DNA from: Klebsiella ornithinolytica NBRC 105727 = ATCC 31898 | GTDB taxonomy: Bacteria; Pseudomonadota; Gammaproteobacteria; Enterobacterales; Enterobacteriaceae | Length of the DNA: 64,000 nt | Direction of reading: 5' to 3' | NCBI RefSeq assembly: GCF_001598295.1 | Contig: NZ_BCYR01000015.1 | Location: forward strand, 33,827 to 97,826 | Shown here: positions 14,648 to 24,366 of the stretch, in pieces | How the letters are laid out: each line of letters begins with the position of its first letter | Numbering within the stretch: the stretch's first letter is position 1 | Made by a program: the position numbers and the translations under genes | Notes under the pieces: model-generated | What the model saw: only the letters and a program-made list of their open reading frames with translations | Databases searched by the model: none | Told to the model about the DNA's origin: nothing

Positions 14648-15634
14648 TCAAAAGATTTTTGAGAATTTATCGATGTTGCTGGCATCGTAAACGAACGGCT
14701 GCGCCATCGCGCCGTTGCCGTTGGCATCCAGCTGGACTTTACCCAGCTTGCCCATACTGGCTTCGGTTTTACTCGCCGTCCCTTTTACCAGATCGTCGGC
14801 CAGATAAGTGGCGGCGTAGCCCAGATCAATAGGGTTCCAGATAGCGAAGCTTTTGCTGGCGCCGGATTTAATCGCCCCGGCCATTTCAGACGGCAGCCCG
14901 AGCCCGGTCACGTAGACCTTGCCAATCTTGCCCTGATCCTTGACCGCCTGCGCGGCGGCGACGATCCCGACCGAAGAAGGCGAGACGATCACTTTCAGCT
15001 CGGGATATGACTTCAGCAGGCCCACCGCTTCGCGGTAGCTCTTATCCGACAGATCGTCGCCGTAGGCCACGGTGACCAGATTGACGGAAGGGTACTTCGG
15101 CAGCACCTTTTTCATCTCCTCGATCCAGATATTCTGGTTGGTCGAGGTCGGGGTGGCGCTTAACACGGCCACATCGCCTTTATCGACATTCAGCGCTTTT
15201 AATGCCTCGGCGGCGAGCCGGACGTTGGTTTCGCCAATCAGGGCATTATTGGAGGGGTTGAGATGGATTTGCCGACCCGCTGGCGCCACGCCGGAATCCC
15301 AGGAGACCACTTTGATACCGCGCTGCATGGCTTTTTTCAGCACCGGGACGACGGCATCAGGATCGTTGGCGGAGATGGCGATCGCATCCACGCCCTGGGC
15401 GATCAATCCGTTAAGGACTTCGATCTGCGCTTCTGCCGTGGTGGTGGTCGGGCCGGTATAAATGACTTTAACATCGCCTAACTCTTTGGCCGCTTGCTGG
15501 GCGCCGACGTTCGCAGCTTCGAAGAACCCATTTCCCAACGATTTTGCCACGAGGGCGATTTTCACTTCCGCTGAAGCAGAACCGGACAACGCCATAATGG
15601 CAACGGTGAGGATCAAGCTTGTCTTTGTTTTCAT
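14648..15634 (-). CDS. periplasmic sugar-binding protein of the rhamnose ABC importer
   Basis: A 328-residue secreted solute-binding protein of the RbsB/LsrB type (Peripla_BP_4). The N-terminus MKTKTSLILTVAIMALSGSASA is a standard Sec signal peptide with cleavage after ASA, giving a mature protein starting EVKIALV. Family blocks include NGFFEAANVGAQQAA, VDAIAISANDPDAV, GIKVVSWDSGV and LAALSATPTSTNQN-like text. The ATG at 15634 follows TGGAGT; the open frame continues upstream without credible starts. It delivers its sugar to the adjacent permeases. Its place 176 bases after rhaD and the fucO-rhaM tail indicate L-rhamnose as ligand. Known homologues are called RhaS in rhizobia, a name not used here to avoid confusion with the regulator. 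Confidence 0.88.
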   Translation of the reverse strand: MKTKTSLILTVAIMALSGSASAEVKIALVAKSLGNGFFEAANVGAQQAAKELGDVKVIYTGPTTTTAEAQIEVLNGLIAQGVDAIAISANDPDAVVPVLKKAMQRGIKVVSWDSGVAPAGRQIHLNPSNNALIGETNVRLAAEALKALNVDKGDVAVLSATPTSTNQNIWIEEMKKVLPKYPSVNLVTVAYGDDLSDKSYREAVGLLKSYPELKVIVSPSSVGIVAAAQAVKDQGKIGKVYVTGLGLPSEMAGAIKSGASKSFAIWNPIDLGYAATYLADDLVKGTASKTEASMGKLGKVQLDANGNGAMAQPFVYDASNIDKFSKIF

Positions 15635-15810
15635 TGCTTTTACTCCACATGATTGAGTTAGATTCCCGTTGTCATTCACATTACAGATGCGTTGGCTTGT
15701 ATGACCCGTCCATCCGTGGACTCCGCCCCCTTCCTGCAGTGCGACATACTCGGGGAATGATTTGCAGGTGACAGAGTTCGCCCCGTCTCGGTGAGCGGGG
15801 CGCGATGTTG

Positions 15811-16641
15811 TTATTGATACAGGTCTAACGCGGACTGCATGGGCTGCACCGCAAAGCGTTTGCCCAGGGCGATGAGCTCTTCGCGGGTGATGGTCTGTTT
15901 CATGCCCCCCATCGAATAGACTTTCACCAGCACTTCGGCCGACTTCTCGGCGGTATCGATGAGACCGAAGGTTTCGTCCAGCGTCGGGCCGCTGCCGAAG
16001 ACGCCGTGGAACGGCCACAGCACCAGCGAATGTTTGCGCATTTCCAGCGCGGTGGCCTGGCCAATTTCATCGGTGCCCGGCACCATCCACGGCAGAATGC
16101 CGACCCCGTCCGGGAAGACCACCAGACATTCGGTGCTGCCTTCCCACAGTTTGCGGGTGAACAGATCGCTGTTGTTCTCCAGTACATAGGTCAGGGCAAT
16201 CAGGTTGGTGGCGTGGCAGTGCATGATCACGCGGTCTTTGCCGTTGGTTAGCCTGATGCGCTCGCTGTGGGAGAGAAAATGCGCCGGTAATTCAGAGGTC
16301 GGCACCGCATCGTCCGTCAGTCCCCATAGCACGTGGTATCCCGCCCCATCGCTGTCTACCTTCACCACGCCGAGATTGGCCGCAGGATCGAGCTGGACGT
16401 TGCGGAAAAATTTGCCGGAACCGGTGACGATAAATGGCTGGTTCGCCAGCGTGGGCATCGGCTGACTGAGGGCGATGTAGCGCGGCTTAGCGTGAAAATC
16501 GGCCGCGAACGGTTCGATATCCGCGTCGTCGAGGCGCAGCGTCAGGTTACCGCCGTTACGTTCGTCCCAGCCCTTCAGCCAGGCATCGGAAGTGGCTTTA
16601 ATCATGCCCTGAACGAACCAGGCGTTGATGATGTTCTGCAT
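15811..16641 (-). CDS. rhaD: rhamnulose-1-phosphate aldolase
   Basis: Zinc-dependent class II aldolase that splits L-rhamnulose 1-phosphate into DHAP and L-lactaldehyde. Length is 276 residues against 274 in E. coli. The start [21 protein letters not shown] and the [14 protein letters not shown] region match the family; the zinc-site histidines are in [11 protein letters not shown], with a third in the C-terminal [11 protein letters not shown] segment. It is preceded by rhaA with a 105-base gap that contains a GC-rich hairpin (16666-16683) and a REP-like sequence, so rhaD may be expressed at a different level from rhaBA. The product lactaldehyde is handled by the fucO-type reductase in the same operon. 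Confidence 0.96.
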   Translation of the reverse strand: MQNIINAWFVQGMIKATSDAWLKGWDERNGGNLTLRLDDADIEPFAADFHAKPRYIALSQPMPTLANQPFIVTGSGKFFRNVQLDPAANLGVVKVDSDGAGYHVLWGLTDDAVPTSELPAHFLSHSERIRLTNGKDRVIMHCHATNLIALTYVLENNSDLFTRKLWEGSTECLVVFPDGVGILPWMVPGTDEIGQATALEMRKHSLVLWPFHGVFGSGPTLDETFGLIDTAEKSAEVLVKVYSMGGMKQTITREELIALGKRFAVQPMQSALDLYQ

Positions 16642-16665
16642 AGTCTTGTATTCCTGTTGCTGCGA

Positions 16666-16740
16666 TGCGGGGGGAGCCCCGCACCATAAAGAAGATTGAC
16701 CCTACGGGCTGCGGTTGTGGCATCAGCCGCCGTCCGGCAA
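16666..16740. repeat. hairpin and REP-like sequence between rhaA and rhaD
   Basis: The 105-base gap holds a stem TGCGGGG/CCCCGCA (16666-16683, four-base loop) and, nearer rhaA, a run with GGGCTGCGG...CAGCCGCCGTCCGGCA resembling half of a REP unit. No T-run follows on the transcribed strand, so it is more likely a processing or stabilising element than a terminator. Confidence 0.5.
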
Positions 16741-16746
16741 TGATGA

Positions 16747-18006
16747 TTAGCCGCGTTGGCTTAGTACCGCTTTTTCATAAGCGCGTACGCTATCCAGCCA
16801 CTGGCTGCCCGCCGGGGTATCGTGGCGCTGGCAATACATCTCCCAGGCGGCCTGCCATGGCAGGCATTTCTGCTCTTCCAGCAGGGCCAGACGGGCGGTG
16901 TAGTCACCGTCAGCTTCCAGCTGGCGCAGCTGTTCCGTCGGTTCCAGCAGGGCGCGCAGCAGCGCTTTCTTCATGTTGCGGGTACCAATCACCCACGCCG
17001 CGATGCGGTTAATCGAGGCGTCGAAGAAATCGAGACCGATGTGCACGCGGTCGAACAGGTTGTGGCGGATGATTTCGCTGGCGATAGCCTGGGTTTCGTC
17101 ATCCAGCAGCACGACGTGGTCGCTGTCCCAGCGCACCGGGCGGCTGACGTGCAGCAGCAGTCGCGGGATGTACAGCATGGCGGCGGAAATTTTGTCAGAG
17201 ATGACTTCCGTCGGGTGGAAGTGGCCGGCATCGAGGCACAGCGCGGTCTGGCGGCTGGTGGCGTATCCCATATAGAACTCGTTGGAGCCGACGGTATAGC
17301 TTTCTGCGCCGATACCGAACAGTTTGCTCTCTACGGCATCGATGTGATGCGCCGGGTCGAGTTTTTCGCTGATGACCTCATCCAGCGCATTGAGCAGACG
17401 CTGGCGCGGGGCAAAACGGTCAACGGTAATATCTTTCATGCCGTCCGGGATCCAGATATTCATCACCGACGGGGTGCCCAGCTGCTCGCCGAACCAGGCA
17501 GAGATACGGCGGCTGGCTTTGCAGTGATCGATCCAGAACTGGCGGATTTCGTCGTTGGCGTGCGACAGGGTAAAGCCATCGGCGCTCAGCGGGTGGGAGA
17601 AACAGGAGGGGTTAAAATCCAGCCCCAGCTTATTGGTTTTGGCCCACTCAACCCAGTTGCGGAAGTGTTGTGGCTTGATTTCATTGCGCGCCACCGGCGT
17701 ATCTGATTCCAGATAGAGCGCGTGCAGATTCAGGCGTTTCGGCCCCGGAATCAGGCTCAGCGCCTGCTCAAGGTCGGCGCGCAGCTCGCCGGCGTTACGA
17801 GCTTTGCCCGGATAGTTCCCCGTGGCCTGAATCCCGCCCGTTAAGTTCCCTTCCGGGTTTTCGAAGCCGGCGACGTCATCGCCCTGCCAGCAGTGCATCG
17901 AAACGGGTAGTCGGTCCAGTTGACGCAGGGCCTCCTCGACATCCACGCCAACGGCAGCGTAGCGCTGTTTAGCAATATCCCAGGCTTGTTCAAGTTGAGT
18001 GGTCAT
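16747..18006 (-). CDS. rhaA: L-rhamnose isomerase
   Basis: Converts L-rhamnose to L-rhamnulose, using Mn2+, the first committed catabolic step in the cytoplasm. The 419-residue length from the ATG at 18006 equals E. coli RhaA; a second ATG two codons upstream (18012) is less likely. Conserved stretches include [14 protein letters not shown] near the N-terminus, [28 protein letters not shown] (metal and substrate ligands) and [18 protein letters not shown]. The start codon overlaps the rhaB stop as ATGA, so translation is coupled to the kinase. It is followed downstream by rhaD. Confidence 0.97.
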   Translation of the reverse strand: MTTQLEQAWDIAKQRYAAVGVDVEEALRQLDRLPVSMHCWQGDDVAGFENPEGNLTGGIQATGNYPGKARNAGELRADLEQALSLIPGPKRLNLHALYLESDTPVARNEIKPQHFRNWVEWAKTNKLGLDFNPSCFSHPLSADGFTLSHANDEIRQFWIDHCKASRRISAWFGEQLGTPSVMNIWIPDGMKDITVDRFAPRQRLLNALDEVISEKLDPAHHIDAVESKLFGIGAESYTVGSNEFYMGYATSRQTALCLDAGHFHPTEVISDKISAAMLYIPRLLLHVSRPVRWDSDHVVLLDDETQAIASEIIRHNLFDRVHIGLDFFDASINRIAAWVIGTRNMKKALLRALLEPTEQLRQLEADGDYTARLALLEEQKCLPWQAAWEMYCQRHDTPAGSQWLDSVRAYEKAVLSQRG

Positions 18007-19469
18007 GCGCAAAGCTCCTTAGTCTGTTGTGGCTGAAACTGCGCCACGAAACGGGCAATTTCATGTTCAGGATTGGGGGTAAACGTGGTAAGCGCGGCGT
18101 TGCGACATACCACCTGACGGAAATCGTCGACGTTATTCAGTTCGTCCAGGGTCATCAGCTGGATGCCGATATTGCCCAGCGTGGAGGCCTCTACGGGCCC
18201 AGCGACCACCGTGATACCGCAGGCGTCGGCACACAGCTGATTGAGCAGCTCGTTCTGGCAGCCGCCGCCGACAATATGCAGCTGGCTGAACGGCTGGCCG
18301 CGGAGTTGGGCCAGTTCACGAAGTACGCGGGCATAGAGCAGGGCCAGACTGTCGAAAATACAGCGCGCCAGTTCGGCGTCATCGCCGGGAACCGGCTGCC
18401 CGGACTCGCGACAGGCGGACTGAATTTCGGCGCTCATATTGGCCGGATTGATAAAACGATCGTCGTTGCAGTCAATGACGAAACGGCAGGCCGGAAGACG
18501 AGCGGTACGGGCGATGAGCGCCGACAGGTCACTGATGTTTTGTTCTTTCAGCACCCGCTGCAGCAGCCACAGTCCCATGATATTTTTCAGCACCCGGTAG
18601 CGCCCTTCGGCGCCACCTTCATTGGTGATATTCGCCTGCAGCGCGTCGCTACCGGTGTAGGGGGTTTTGCTTTCAAAGCCCATCAGCGACCAGGTGCCGG
18701 AAGAGAGATACGCGGCGTTTTTGCTGGCCAGCGGCGAGGCGATGACCGCGCTGGCGGTATCGTGACTGGCGACGGCCACCACCGGAATGGCGTTGCCCTG
18801 CGGGCATAACCAGTGACCGATTACGTTACCGGGATGCGTTGGCGTGCCGAACCATTCGCGCGGCGCTCCGCTCCAGTTCAACAGCTCTTCATCCCAGCTA
18901 TCGCTGTTTATATTGATCAACTGGGTGGTGGTGGCGTTGGTGTATTCCCAGTTCAGATGGCCGGTGAGGCGAAAGCTGAAGTAGTCAGGGATCAGCAGCG
19001 CATGTGAAACCTGGCTGACCAGCTCCGGCTGCTGCTCAACCAGCGCGCGGAGCTGATATAGGGTATTGAAGGGCATAAACTGAATGCCGCTACGGCGGTA
19101 GATCTCGGCGCGGCCTATTTGCTCTTCGGCATGGTGCATCAGGCCATGGGTTCGTGGGTCACGATAGGAGACCGGCAGACCCACGCGTTCGCCGTGCTTA
19201 TCCAGCAGGACATAATCCACGCCCCAGGTATCAATACCGATACTGTCGATGAGGATACCCTGCTCGCAGACCTTCACCAGCCCGCGGCGAATTTCGCCTT
19301 CCAGACGGTCGACATCCCAGCAGTCGTAGCCATCCACCTTTTGCAGGCTATTGGTAAAGCGGTGTATTTCGCGCAGCGTTAGCGTACGCGGGCCGCATTC
19401 ATAGCTGGCAAGCATCACCCGCCCGCTGGAGGCGCCTAAATCAACGGCTACACAATGACGAAAGCTCAT
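18003..19469 (-). CDS. rhaB: rhamnulokinase
   Basis: FGGY-family sugar kinase of 488 residues that phosphorylates L-rhamnulose at C1 with ATP. The N-terminal ATP-binding motif is [11 protein letters not shown]. Substrate-domain markers are [15 protein letters not shown] (with the catalytic Asp) and [12 protein letters not shown]-domain markers are SSGTWSLMG and [15 protein letters not shown]. It is the first gene of the long rhaBAD-ABC-fucO-rhaM transcription unit, and its promoter lies in the region shared with rhaS. The final TGA overlaps rhaA. Nothing unusual was seen in length or motifs. Confidence 0.97.
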   Translation of the reverse strand: MSFRHCVAVDLGASSGRVMLASYECGPRTLTLREIHRFTNSLQKVDGYDCWDVDRLEGEIRRGLVKVCEQGILIDSIGIDTWGVDYVLLDKHGERVGLPVSYRDPRTHGLMHHAEEQIGRAEIYRRSGIQFMPFNTLYQLRALVEQQPELVSQVSHALLIPDYFSFRLTGHLNWEYTNATTTQLININSDSWDEELLNWSGAPREWFGTPTHPGNVIGHWLCPQGNAIPVVAVASHDTASAVIASPLASKNAAYLSSGTWSLMGFESKTPYTGSDALQANITNEGGAEGRYRVLKNIMGLWLLQRVLKEQNISDLSALIARTARLPACRFVIDCNDDRFINPANMSAEIQSACRESGQPVPGDDAELARCIFDSLALLYARVLRELAQLRGQPFSQLHIVGGGCQNELLNQLCADACGITVVAGPVEASTLGNIGIQLMTLDELNNVDDFRQVVCRNAALTTFTPNPEHEIARFVAQFQPQQTKELCA

Positions 19470-19524
19470 GGGGAGATCCTTGTAAAAATCATTGTCAGCA
19501 GTCTAAAAAAGTCGTGAATCGCGC

Positions 19525-19594
19525 ACCTTCTTGCCACTGACAGGGAAAACAGGCGGCTGGCAAGAAAGCAAAGATGACCGTGAGGGAGGTCACA
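19525..19594 (-). promoter_or_regulatory. rhaB promoter control region: RhaS inverted sites and CRP site
   Basis: The 312-base gap between rhaB and rhaS has no gene. Two inverted 17-base half-sites (19525-19541 and 19559-19575, sharing the CTTCTTGCC/GGCAAGAA core) match the known RhaS site layout at E. coli rhaBAD. Just upstream is a CRP site CGTGA-N6-TCACA (19579-19594). The rhaB -10 should fall near 19490-19510. RhaR sites for rhaSR probably lie between 19640 and 19740, but I could not delimit them. Confidence 0.8.
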
Positions 19595-19781
19595 GATTCT
19601 CTTCATGAGCATCAGGGAAGAGGATGTGATGTTGTCCGCAGTTCCCGATCTTTCCGGCTGTTTCTTGAAAAAGCGGCAGGTTTTACGAATTTTGCGGTCA
19701 AAAATTGAAGGCTGGATTGCGGACCCTTAATTACTATTTGTGACACTGATTGATAACATTTCTCATTTCGAGGGTGCCGTT

Positions 19782-20618
19782 ATGACCATTTTGCACAGCG
19801 TGGATTTCTTTAAGTCCGGGACTTCTGCTGTGGCCATTGAGCCACGCCTCCCTCAGGCGGCGTTCCCGGAACATCATCACGATTTCCATGAAATCGTCAT
19901 CGTTGAGCACGGCACGGGGATTCATGTGTTCAACGGTCAGCCCTATACCATCAGCGGCGGTTCGGTGTGCTTTATTCGCGATCACGATCGTCATCTCTAT
20001 GAACATACGGACAATTTATGCCTGACTAACGTGCTCTATCGCGCGCCGGATGCCTTTCGCTTTCTGAATGGCGTCAATCAGCTGTTACCGCAGGAGCAAG
20101 AGGGGAATTACCTCTCTCACTGGCGGGTGAACCAGGCCGTGCTACAGCAGGTACGACAGATCGTCGGACAGATGGAAGACGTCGGCCTCGAACCGGATAT
20201 GCATACGCTCGCCGGACGGGAGATTCTCTTTATGCAGCTGCTTGTCCTGCTGCGTAAAAGCAGCCTCGCGGAAGGGGCGGCCGACAACGAAGCGCGGCTG
20301 AATCATCTGATGGCCTGGCTGGAAGATCACTTTGCCGAGGATGTCTGTTGGGAAGAGGTGGCGGATAAGTTTTCCCTGTCGCTGAGGACATTGCATCGCC
20401 AGCTGAAGCAACAGACCGGCCTGACGCCGCAGCGCTACCTCAATCGGGTGCGACTGATGAAGGCGCGTCACCTGCTACGCCATAGCGATGAGAGCATCAC
20501 GGATATCGCCTATCGTTGCGGTTTCGGCGACAGTAACCACTTTTCGACGCTTTTTCGCCGCGAGTTTTCCTGGTCGCCGCGCGATATCCGTCAGGGACGG
20601 GACGCCATTCTTCAGTAA
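19782..20618 (+). CDS. rhaS: AraC-family activator of rhaBAD and rhaT
   Basis: Rhamnose-responsive AraC/XylS activator of 278 residues, the E. coli length. The N-terminal cupin sugar-binding domain includes [25 protein letters not shown], and the C-terminal domain has two helix-turn-helix units ([24 protein letters not shown] and [22 protein letters not shown]). With rhamnose bound it activates the divergent rhaB promoter and usually rhaT. The ATG at 19782 was chosen over an upstream in-frame start at 19740 because it matches family length and sits after a GGGTG site. It is followed 72 bases later by rhaR in the same unit. Confidence 0.96.
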   Translation: MTILHSVDFFKSGTSAVAIEPRLPQAAFPEHHHDFHEIVIVEHGTGIHVFNGQPYTISGGSVCFIRDHDRHLYEHTDNLCLTNVLYRAPDAFRFLNGVNQLLPQEQEGNYLSHWRVNQAVLQQVRQIVGQMEDVGLEPDMHTLAGREILFMQLLVLLRKSSLAEGAADNEARLNHLMAWLEDHFAEDVCWEEVADKFSLSLRTLHRQLKQQTGLTPQRYLNRVRLMKARHLLRHSDESITDIAYRCGFGDSNHFSTLFRREFSWSPRDIRQGRDAILQ

Positions 20619-20690
20619 CGCGAGAGCAGTCAACGTTTTAGCGAGCAAAAACGCGAATAATAAACCGTTATTGGCGGTGGAGTTCTGGTA

Positions 20691-21539
20691 GTGGCTGGTC
20701 AGCTGATTCTGCGCAAAGATGAGTTTTTTGCCTCTCCTTCTCAGGCGGTAGCGGTTGCCGACCGTTATCCGCAAAATGTCTTCGCCGAGCATACCCACGA
20801 GTTCTGCGAACTGGTACTGGTATGGCGGGGAAATGGCCTGCATGTCCTTAACGATCGCCCATGGCGCATTACCCGTGGCGACCTGTTTTATATTCGCGCC
20901 GAAGACAAACACTCCTACGCCTCGGTGAATGATTTAGTCCTGCAAAACGTCATCTATTGCCCGGATCGTCTGCGGCTTAACTTTGACTGGGCGGCCCATA
21001 TTCCCGGTCTGTTTGGGACGTCGTGGATGCCGCACTGGCGGATCGGCAGTTCTGGTATGGCTCAGGTTCGCCAGGTGATTACTCAGCTGGAGCAGGAGAG
21101 CGCCCGCGGCGATGCGCAGTCTAATAACATGGCCGAGCTGCTGTTTGCGCAGCTGGCGTTGATTCTTCATCGCCACCGCTATGCGACCGATAACCGGGCG
21201 GCGACCCAAAGCGAAACGCTCCTCGATAAGCTGCTGACCGAACTGGCCGGCAGCCTGAACCGACCTTTTATTCTTGAGCTGTTTTGTGAGCGGGAGGGGT
21301 GCGGCGAGCGTGCGCTGCGTCAGCAGTTTCGCCAGCAGACCGGGATGACGATCAACCATTACCTGCGTCAGCTGCGTATCTGCCACGCGCAGTATTTATT
21401 GCAGCACACCGAGCGGTTGATTGGTGACATTGCGATGCAGTGCGGATTTGAAGACAGTAACTACTTTTCCGTCGTCTTTAATCGCGAAATTGGCATGACC
21501 CCAGGGCAGTGGCGGCAACGCAGTCGCGTTGCCGCATAG
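20691..21539 (+). CDS. rhaR: AraC-family activator of rhaSR
   Basis: Second rhamnose-responsive AraC-type activator, 282 residues; in E. coli it drives the rhaSR promoter itself. The N-terminal cupin reads [26 protein letters not shown], and the C-terminal helix-turn-helix region reads [24 protein letters not shown] with [21 protein letters not shown]. The start is a GTG at 20691 preceded by GGTGGAG; an in-frame stop 27 bases upstream leaves no ATG alternative, and this start gives the same 282 residues as the revised E. coli protein. Use of GTG probably keeps RhaR scarce relative to RhaS. Confidence 0.94.
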   Translation: MAGQLILRKDEFFASPSQAVAVADRYPQNVFAEHTHEFCELVLVWRGNGLHVLNDRPWRITRGDLFYIRAEDKHSYASVNDLVLQNVIYCPDRLRLNFDWAAHIPGLFGTSWMPHWRIGSSGMAQVRQVITQLEQESARGDAQSNNMAELLFAQLALILHRHRYATDNRAATQSETLLDKLLTELAGSLNRPFILELFCEREGCGERALRQQFRQQTGMTINHYLRQLRICHAQYLLQHTERLIGDIAMQCGFEDSNYFSVVFNREIGMTPGQWRQRSRVAA

Positions 21540-21543
21540 GGTA

Positions 21544-22578
21544 TTAGCTGGCCATGCCGAGGCCAACGATATTGGCGGCGATGATAATCACCACGCAGCC
21601 CAGACTTAACACGCTGACCGGACGACGCCCGGCATTGTTCCACTCTTTCAGCACCAGCCCGACCAGCCCGCCGCACAGCACATAGAAGCTCATATGCAGC
21701 ATCCAGCTCATGTAGTCATACTGCGCGGGAATGCTGGCGTGGCCCCAGGCATAGAAGAAAAACTGGAGATACCACATCAGACCGCCCAGCGCCGACAGCA
21801 GCACGTTGGCGATAATCAGCGGTTTTGCCAGCGAGAAGTCGGCTTTGATCGACAGGTTTTTGACTTTAGCCAGACGAATAAAGCAGAAGCCAAGGTTGAC
21901 CAGCGCGCCGCCGCCCATAATCACCACATAGCTGGGCAGCGCGGTATACAGCGGGTCAACTCCCAGCGCTGCCGCGGCATCATGCATTGGCCTGGCGGCG
22001 TTCATCGCAAAGGACATCCCGGCAGAGAAAATGCCGCACATCACCGCCAGCATGAGCCCTTTTTTCAGATTGAAGTCTTCGGCTTTAATGCCCATCTTGC
22101 GCTCTTTCAACTGGCCGGCCCGGGTGACTATCGCCACGCCGATCACCGCAACCAGCACGCCGAGCAGCGTCATCTGGCCACCCTGGGTATGAAGGAGCAC
22201 ATCGATCTGCCCGTTGATAATTGGAGTCATCAGCGTGCCGACAATCAGGGTAATCCCGATGGCGATACCGATCCCCATCGACATACCGAGGTAGCGCATG
22301 GTCAGGCCGTAGTTAATATTGCCGATCCCCCACATGGCGCCAAACAGAAACACCGGCAGGAGCGTGGAGGCGTTGAAGGAACGGTAATAGGCCCAGAAAT
22401 CAGGCAGCAGCATCGCGCTGATAGCCCAGGGAAGAATCAGCCAGGAGACAATCCCGCCGATTGACCACATGGTTTCCCATGACCACTGTTTAACTTGTTT
22501 GAACGGGGCATAGAAACAGGCTGCACTGGCCGCACCTATCAAATGCCAAAAAATACCCATCGTAATCGCGTGATTCAT
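21544..22578 (-). CDS. rhaT: L-rhamnose:H+ symporter
   Basis: Inner-membrane permease of 344 residues (identical length to E. coli RhaT) with ten predicted helices, importing L-rhamnose with a proton. The N-terminus [36 protein letters not shown] is characteristic. The ATG at 22578 was taken; an upstream in-frame ATG at 22593 would add five residues not found in the family. It converges on rhaR with a gap of only four bases. Its presence beside a complete ABC-type rhamnose importer means two energetically different uptake systems in one locus. Its upstream region carries a possible RhaS-like inverted repeat and a weak CRP-like site. Confidence 0.96.
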   Translation of the reverse strand: MNHAITMGIFWHLIGAASAACFYAPFKQVKQWSWETMWSIGGIVSWLILPWAISAMLLPDFWAYYRSFNASTLLPVFLFGAMWGIGNINYGLTMRYLGMSMGIGIAIGITLIVGTLMTPIINGQIDVLLHTQGGQMTLLGVLVAVIGVAIVTRAGQLKERKMGIKAEDFNLKKGLMLAVMCGIFSAGMSFAMNAARPMHDAAAALGVDPLYTALPSYVVIMGGGALVNLGFCFIRLAKVKNLSIKADFSLAKPLIIANVLLSALGGLMWYLQFFFYAWGHASIPAQYDYMSWMLHMSFYVLCGGLVGLVLKEWNNAGRRPVSVLSLGCVVIIIAANIVGLGMAS

Positions 22579-22667
22579 TGATTTTATCCTCATCTATTTT
22601 TTTATCGGATAAATCTTCTTCCGACACGATGAGTGTAAAAATCGGTCAGTTTTCTCGCCTTCAGGCT

Positions 22668-22732
22668 GTTGCCATGTGACGCTGAACTCTGGCAACCAAC
22701 AACTTAATTACTTGTTCCAGCTCACAAAATTG
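22668..22732 (-). promoter_or_regulatory. candidate rhaT control region (inverted repeat and weak CRP site)
   Basis: A GTTGCC/GGCAAC inverted repeat (22668-22673 and 22691-22696) resembles the core of the rhaB RhaS half-sites. A weak CRP-like TGTGA-N6-ACAAG sequence lies farther upstream on the minus strand, near 22713-22728. The spacing of the repeat differs from the rhaB site, so assignment is tentative. Confidence 0.35.
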
Positions 22733-22771
22733 CAGGTATACCCTGTGGTTATAACCTTATTAAAAATACGG

Positions 22772-22811
22772 CATTGATAAGCGTTTTCAATATCATTTAA
22801 TTAACTATAAT
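22772..22811 (+). promoter_or_regulatory. sodA promoter with Fur-like box
   Basis: The sequence TTGATAAGCGTTTTCAATATC (22775-22795) matches 11 of 14 core Fur-box positions and overlaps a candidate -35 TTTTCA (22784-22789). The -10 is TATAAT (22806-22811). This follows the known iron- and redox-controlled E. coli sodA promoter. Confidence 0.7.
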
Positions 22812-22870
22812 GAACCAACTGCTTACTCGGCATTAACACTTCCTGCCGCTTGACAATAATGGAGATGATT

Positions 22871-23491
22871 ATGAGTTATACACTGCCAGCCCTGCCGTAC
22901 GCTTATGACGCCCTGGAACCGCACTTTGATAAGCAGACGATGGAAATCCATCACACTAAACATCACCAGGCCTACGTTAACAACGCCAACGCTGCGCTGG
23001 AGAGCCTGCCGGAATTTGCTGACCTGTCTGCTGAAGAACTGATCGCCAAACTGGATCAGCTGCCGGCTGACAAAAAAACCGTACTGCGTAACAACGCGGG
23101 CGGCCACGCTAACCACAGCCTGTTCTGGAAAGGCCTGAAAACCGGTACCACCCTGCAGGGCGACCTGAAAGCCGCTATCGAACGTGATTTCGGTTCCGTT
23201 GATAACTTCAAAGCGGAGTTTGAAAAAGCGGCTGCGACTCGTTTCGGTTCTGGCTGGGCATGGCTGGTGCTGAAGGGCGACAAACTGGCCGTGGTTTCTA
23301 CCGCTAACCAGGACTCCCCGCTGATGGGCGAAGCTATCTCCGGCGCTTCCGGCTTCCCGATTCTGGGCCTGGACGTTTGGGAACACGCTTACTACCTGAA
23401 ATTCCAGAACCGTCGTCCGGACTACATCAAAGAGTTCTGGAACGTGGTTAACTGGGACGAAGCAGCAGCGCGTTTTGCCGCCAAAAAATAA
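22871..23491 (+). CDS. sodA: manganese superoxide dismutase
   Basis: Cytoplasmic MnSOD of 206 residues, converting superoxide to peroxide and oxygen. Metal ligands are in place: His27 in [12 protein letters not shown], His82 in [10 protein letters not shown], and Asp168 and His172 in DVWEHAYYL. The ATG at 22871 is preceded by AATGGAGATG. The open frame extends seven codons upstream, but [20 protein letters not shown] is the canonical start. The Fur-like box in the promoter fits iron repression. In E. coli kdgT follows; here yiiM follows directly after the terminator. Confidence 0.98.
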   Translation: MSYTLPALPYAYDALEPHFDKQTMEIHHTKHHQAYVNNANAALESLPEFADLSAEELIAKLDQLPADKKTVLRNNAGGHANHSLFWKGLKTGTTLQGDLKAAIERDFGSVDNFKAEFEKAAATRFGSGWAWLVLKGDKLAVVSTANQDSPLMGEAISGASGFPILGLDVWEHAYYLKFQNRRPDYIKEFWNVVNWDEAAARFAAKK

Positions 23492-23513
23492 GGTTGCATT
23501 GTGCTGAACGAGA

Positions 23514-23539
23514 AGCGAGTCTGATGACTCGCTTTTTTT
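23514..23539 (+). terminator. sodA terminator
   Basis: Stem AGCGAGT (23514-23520) with ACTCGCT (23526-23532) and a run of seven T's, directly after sodA and ahead of the yiiM ribosome binding site. Confidence 0.85.
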
Positions 23540-23562
23540 ATATCCGCAGCAAAGGAGCAGCG

Positions 23563-24237
23563 ATGCACTATCCGGTGAATGTCTTTGTGGGCAAGGTAAG
23601 GGATTACGACGGCAGCCGTCCAAGCGCCATCGGTAAAATTCAGGTCGACGGTGAACTGACCCTCGGCGAACTGGGGCTGGAGGGCGATGAACAGGCGGAG
23701 ACGAAAATACATGGCGGGCCGGACCGCGCGCTGTGCCACTATCCCCGTGAACACTACGCCCATTGGGCTCTTGAACTTCCGCAGCAGGCGGATCTTTTCT
23801 GCGCCCCGGCGTTTGGCGAGAATCTCTCGACCGAAGGGCTGACCGAAAAAGAGGTCTGTATCGGCGACATCTTTCGCTGGGGAGAGGCGCTGATTCAGGT
23901 GACGCAGCCGCGTTCACCGTGCTTCAAGCTTAACTATCATTTTGCTGTCAGCGATATGGCGCAGCTTATGCAGAACAGCGGTAAAACCGGCTGGCTGTAT
24001 CGGGTCGTGGCGGGCGGGCAGGTATCCGGCGATGCGCCGCTGGAGCTGGTTTCCCGACTAAGCGATGTGAGCGTCCATGAGGCGGGGGCCATTGCCTGGC
24101 ATATGCCGTTCGATGACGAACAATACCGTCGTCTGCTCTCGGCGGCGGGGCTGTCGGTGAGCTGGAGCCGTACCATGCAGAAACGGCGCCTGAGCGGGCA
24201 GATAGAAGACAATTCGCGGAGATTGTGGGGAAAATAA
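23563..24237 (+). CDS. yiiM: MOSC-domain protein YiiM (6-N-hydroxylaminopurine resistance)
   Basis: A 224-residue molybdenum-cofactor sulfurase C-terminal (MOSC) domain protein, the same length as E. coli YiiM, which takes part in reductive detoxification of N-hydroxylated base analogues. Conserved elements are LGLEGDEQAETKIHGGPDRALCHYP, FGENLSTEGL, and QPRSPCFKLNYHF with the MOSC cysteine. The ATG at 23563 follows AAGGAG; a longer in-frame reading from 23494 crosses the sodA terminator and is rejected. It converges on cpxA across a BIME-type repeat. Confidence 0.94.
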   Translation: MHYPVNVFVGKVRDYDGSRPSAIGKIQVDGELTLGELGLEGDEQAETKIHGGPDRALCHYPREHYAHWALELPQQADLFCAPAFGENLSTEGLTEKEVCIGDIFRWGEALIQVTQPRSPCFKLNYHFAVSDMAQLMQNSGKTGWLYRVVAGGQVSGDAPLELVSRLSDVSVHEAGAIAWHMPFDDEQYRRLLSAAGLSVSWSRTMQKRRLSGQIEDNSRRLWGK

Positions 24238-24280
24238 TTCGCCGATAACGCCGCAGGCGCTGGCTGCGAACGATCCCTGA

Positions 24281-24356
24281 GGCGGCGCGCTGCGCCTGTC
24301 CGGGCTACCCGTCTGCGGACGGTTGTGGTAGCCCGGCTAAGCGCAGCGTAAGCCGG
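24281..24356. repeat. pair of inverted REP units (BIME)
   Basis: Two REP-like units in opposite orientation: 24281-24308 (GCGCTGCGCCTGTCCGGGCTAC) and 24328-24356 (GTAGCCCGGCTAAGCGCAGC). They are separated by about 19 bases and lie between convergent yiiM and cpxA. The flanking GTAGCCCGG and CCGGGCTAC are exact complements. Confidence 0.85.
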
Positions 24357-24366
24357 AGAAGAGCGA

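Noticed and set aside
15635..15810. Separate promoter with RhaS site ahead of the ABC binding protein
   Set aside because: The 176-base gap has a hairpin (15780-15801) and AT-rich stretches, but I could not find convincing RhaS half-sites or a clear -35/-10, so no feature is reported.
22823..23917. 364-codon minus-strand frame spanning sodA and yiiM
   Set aside because: It runs antisense across two conserved genes and a terminator.
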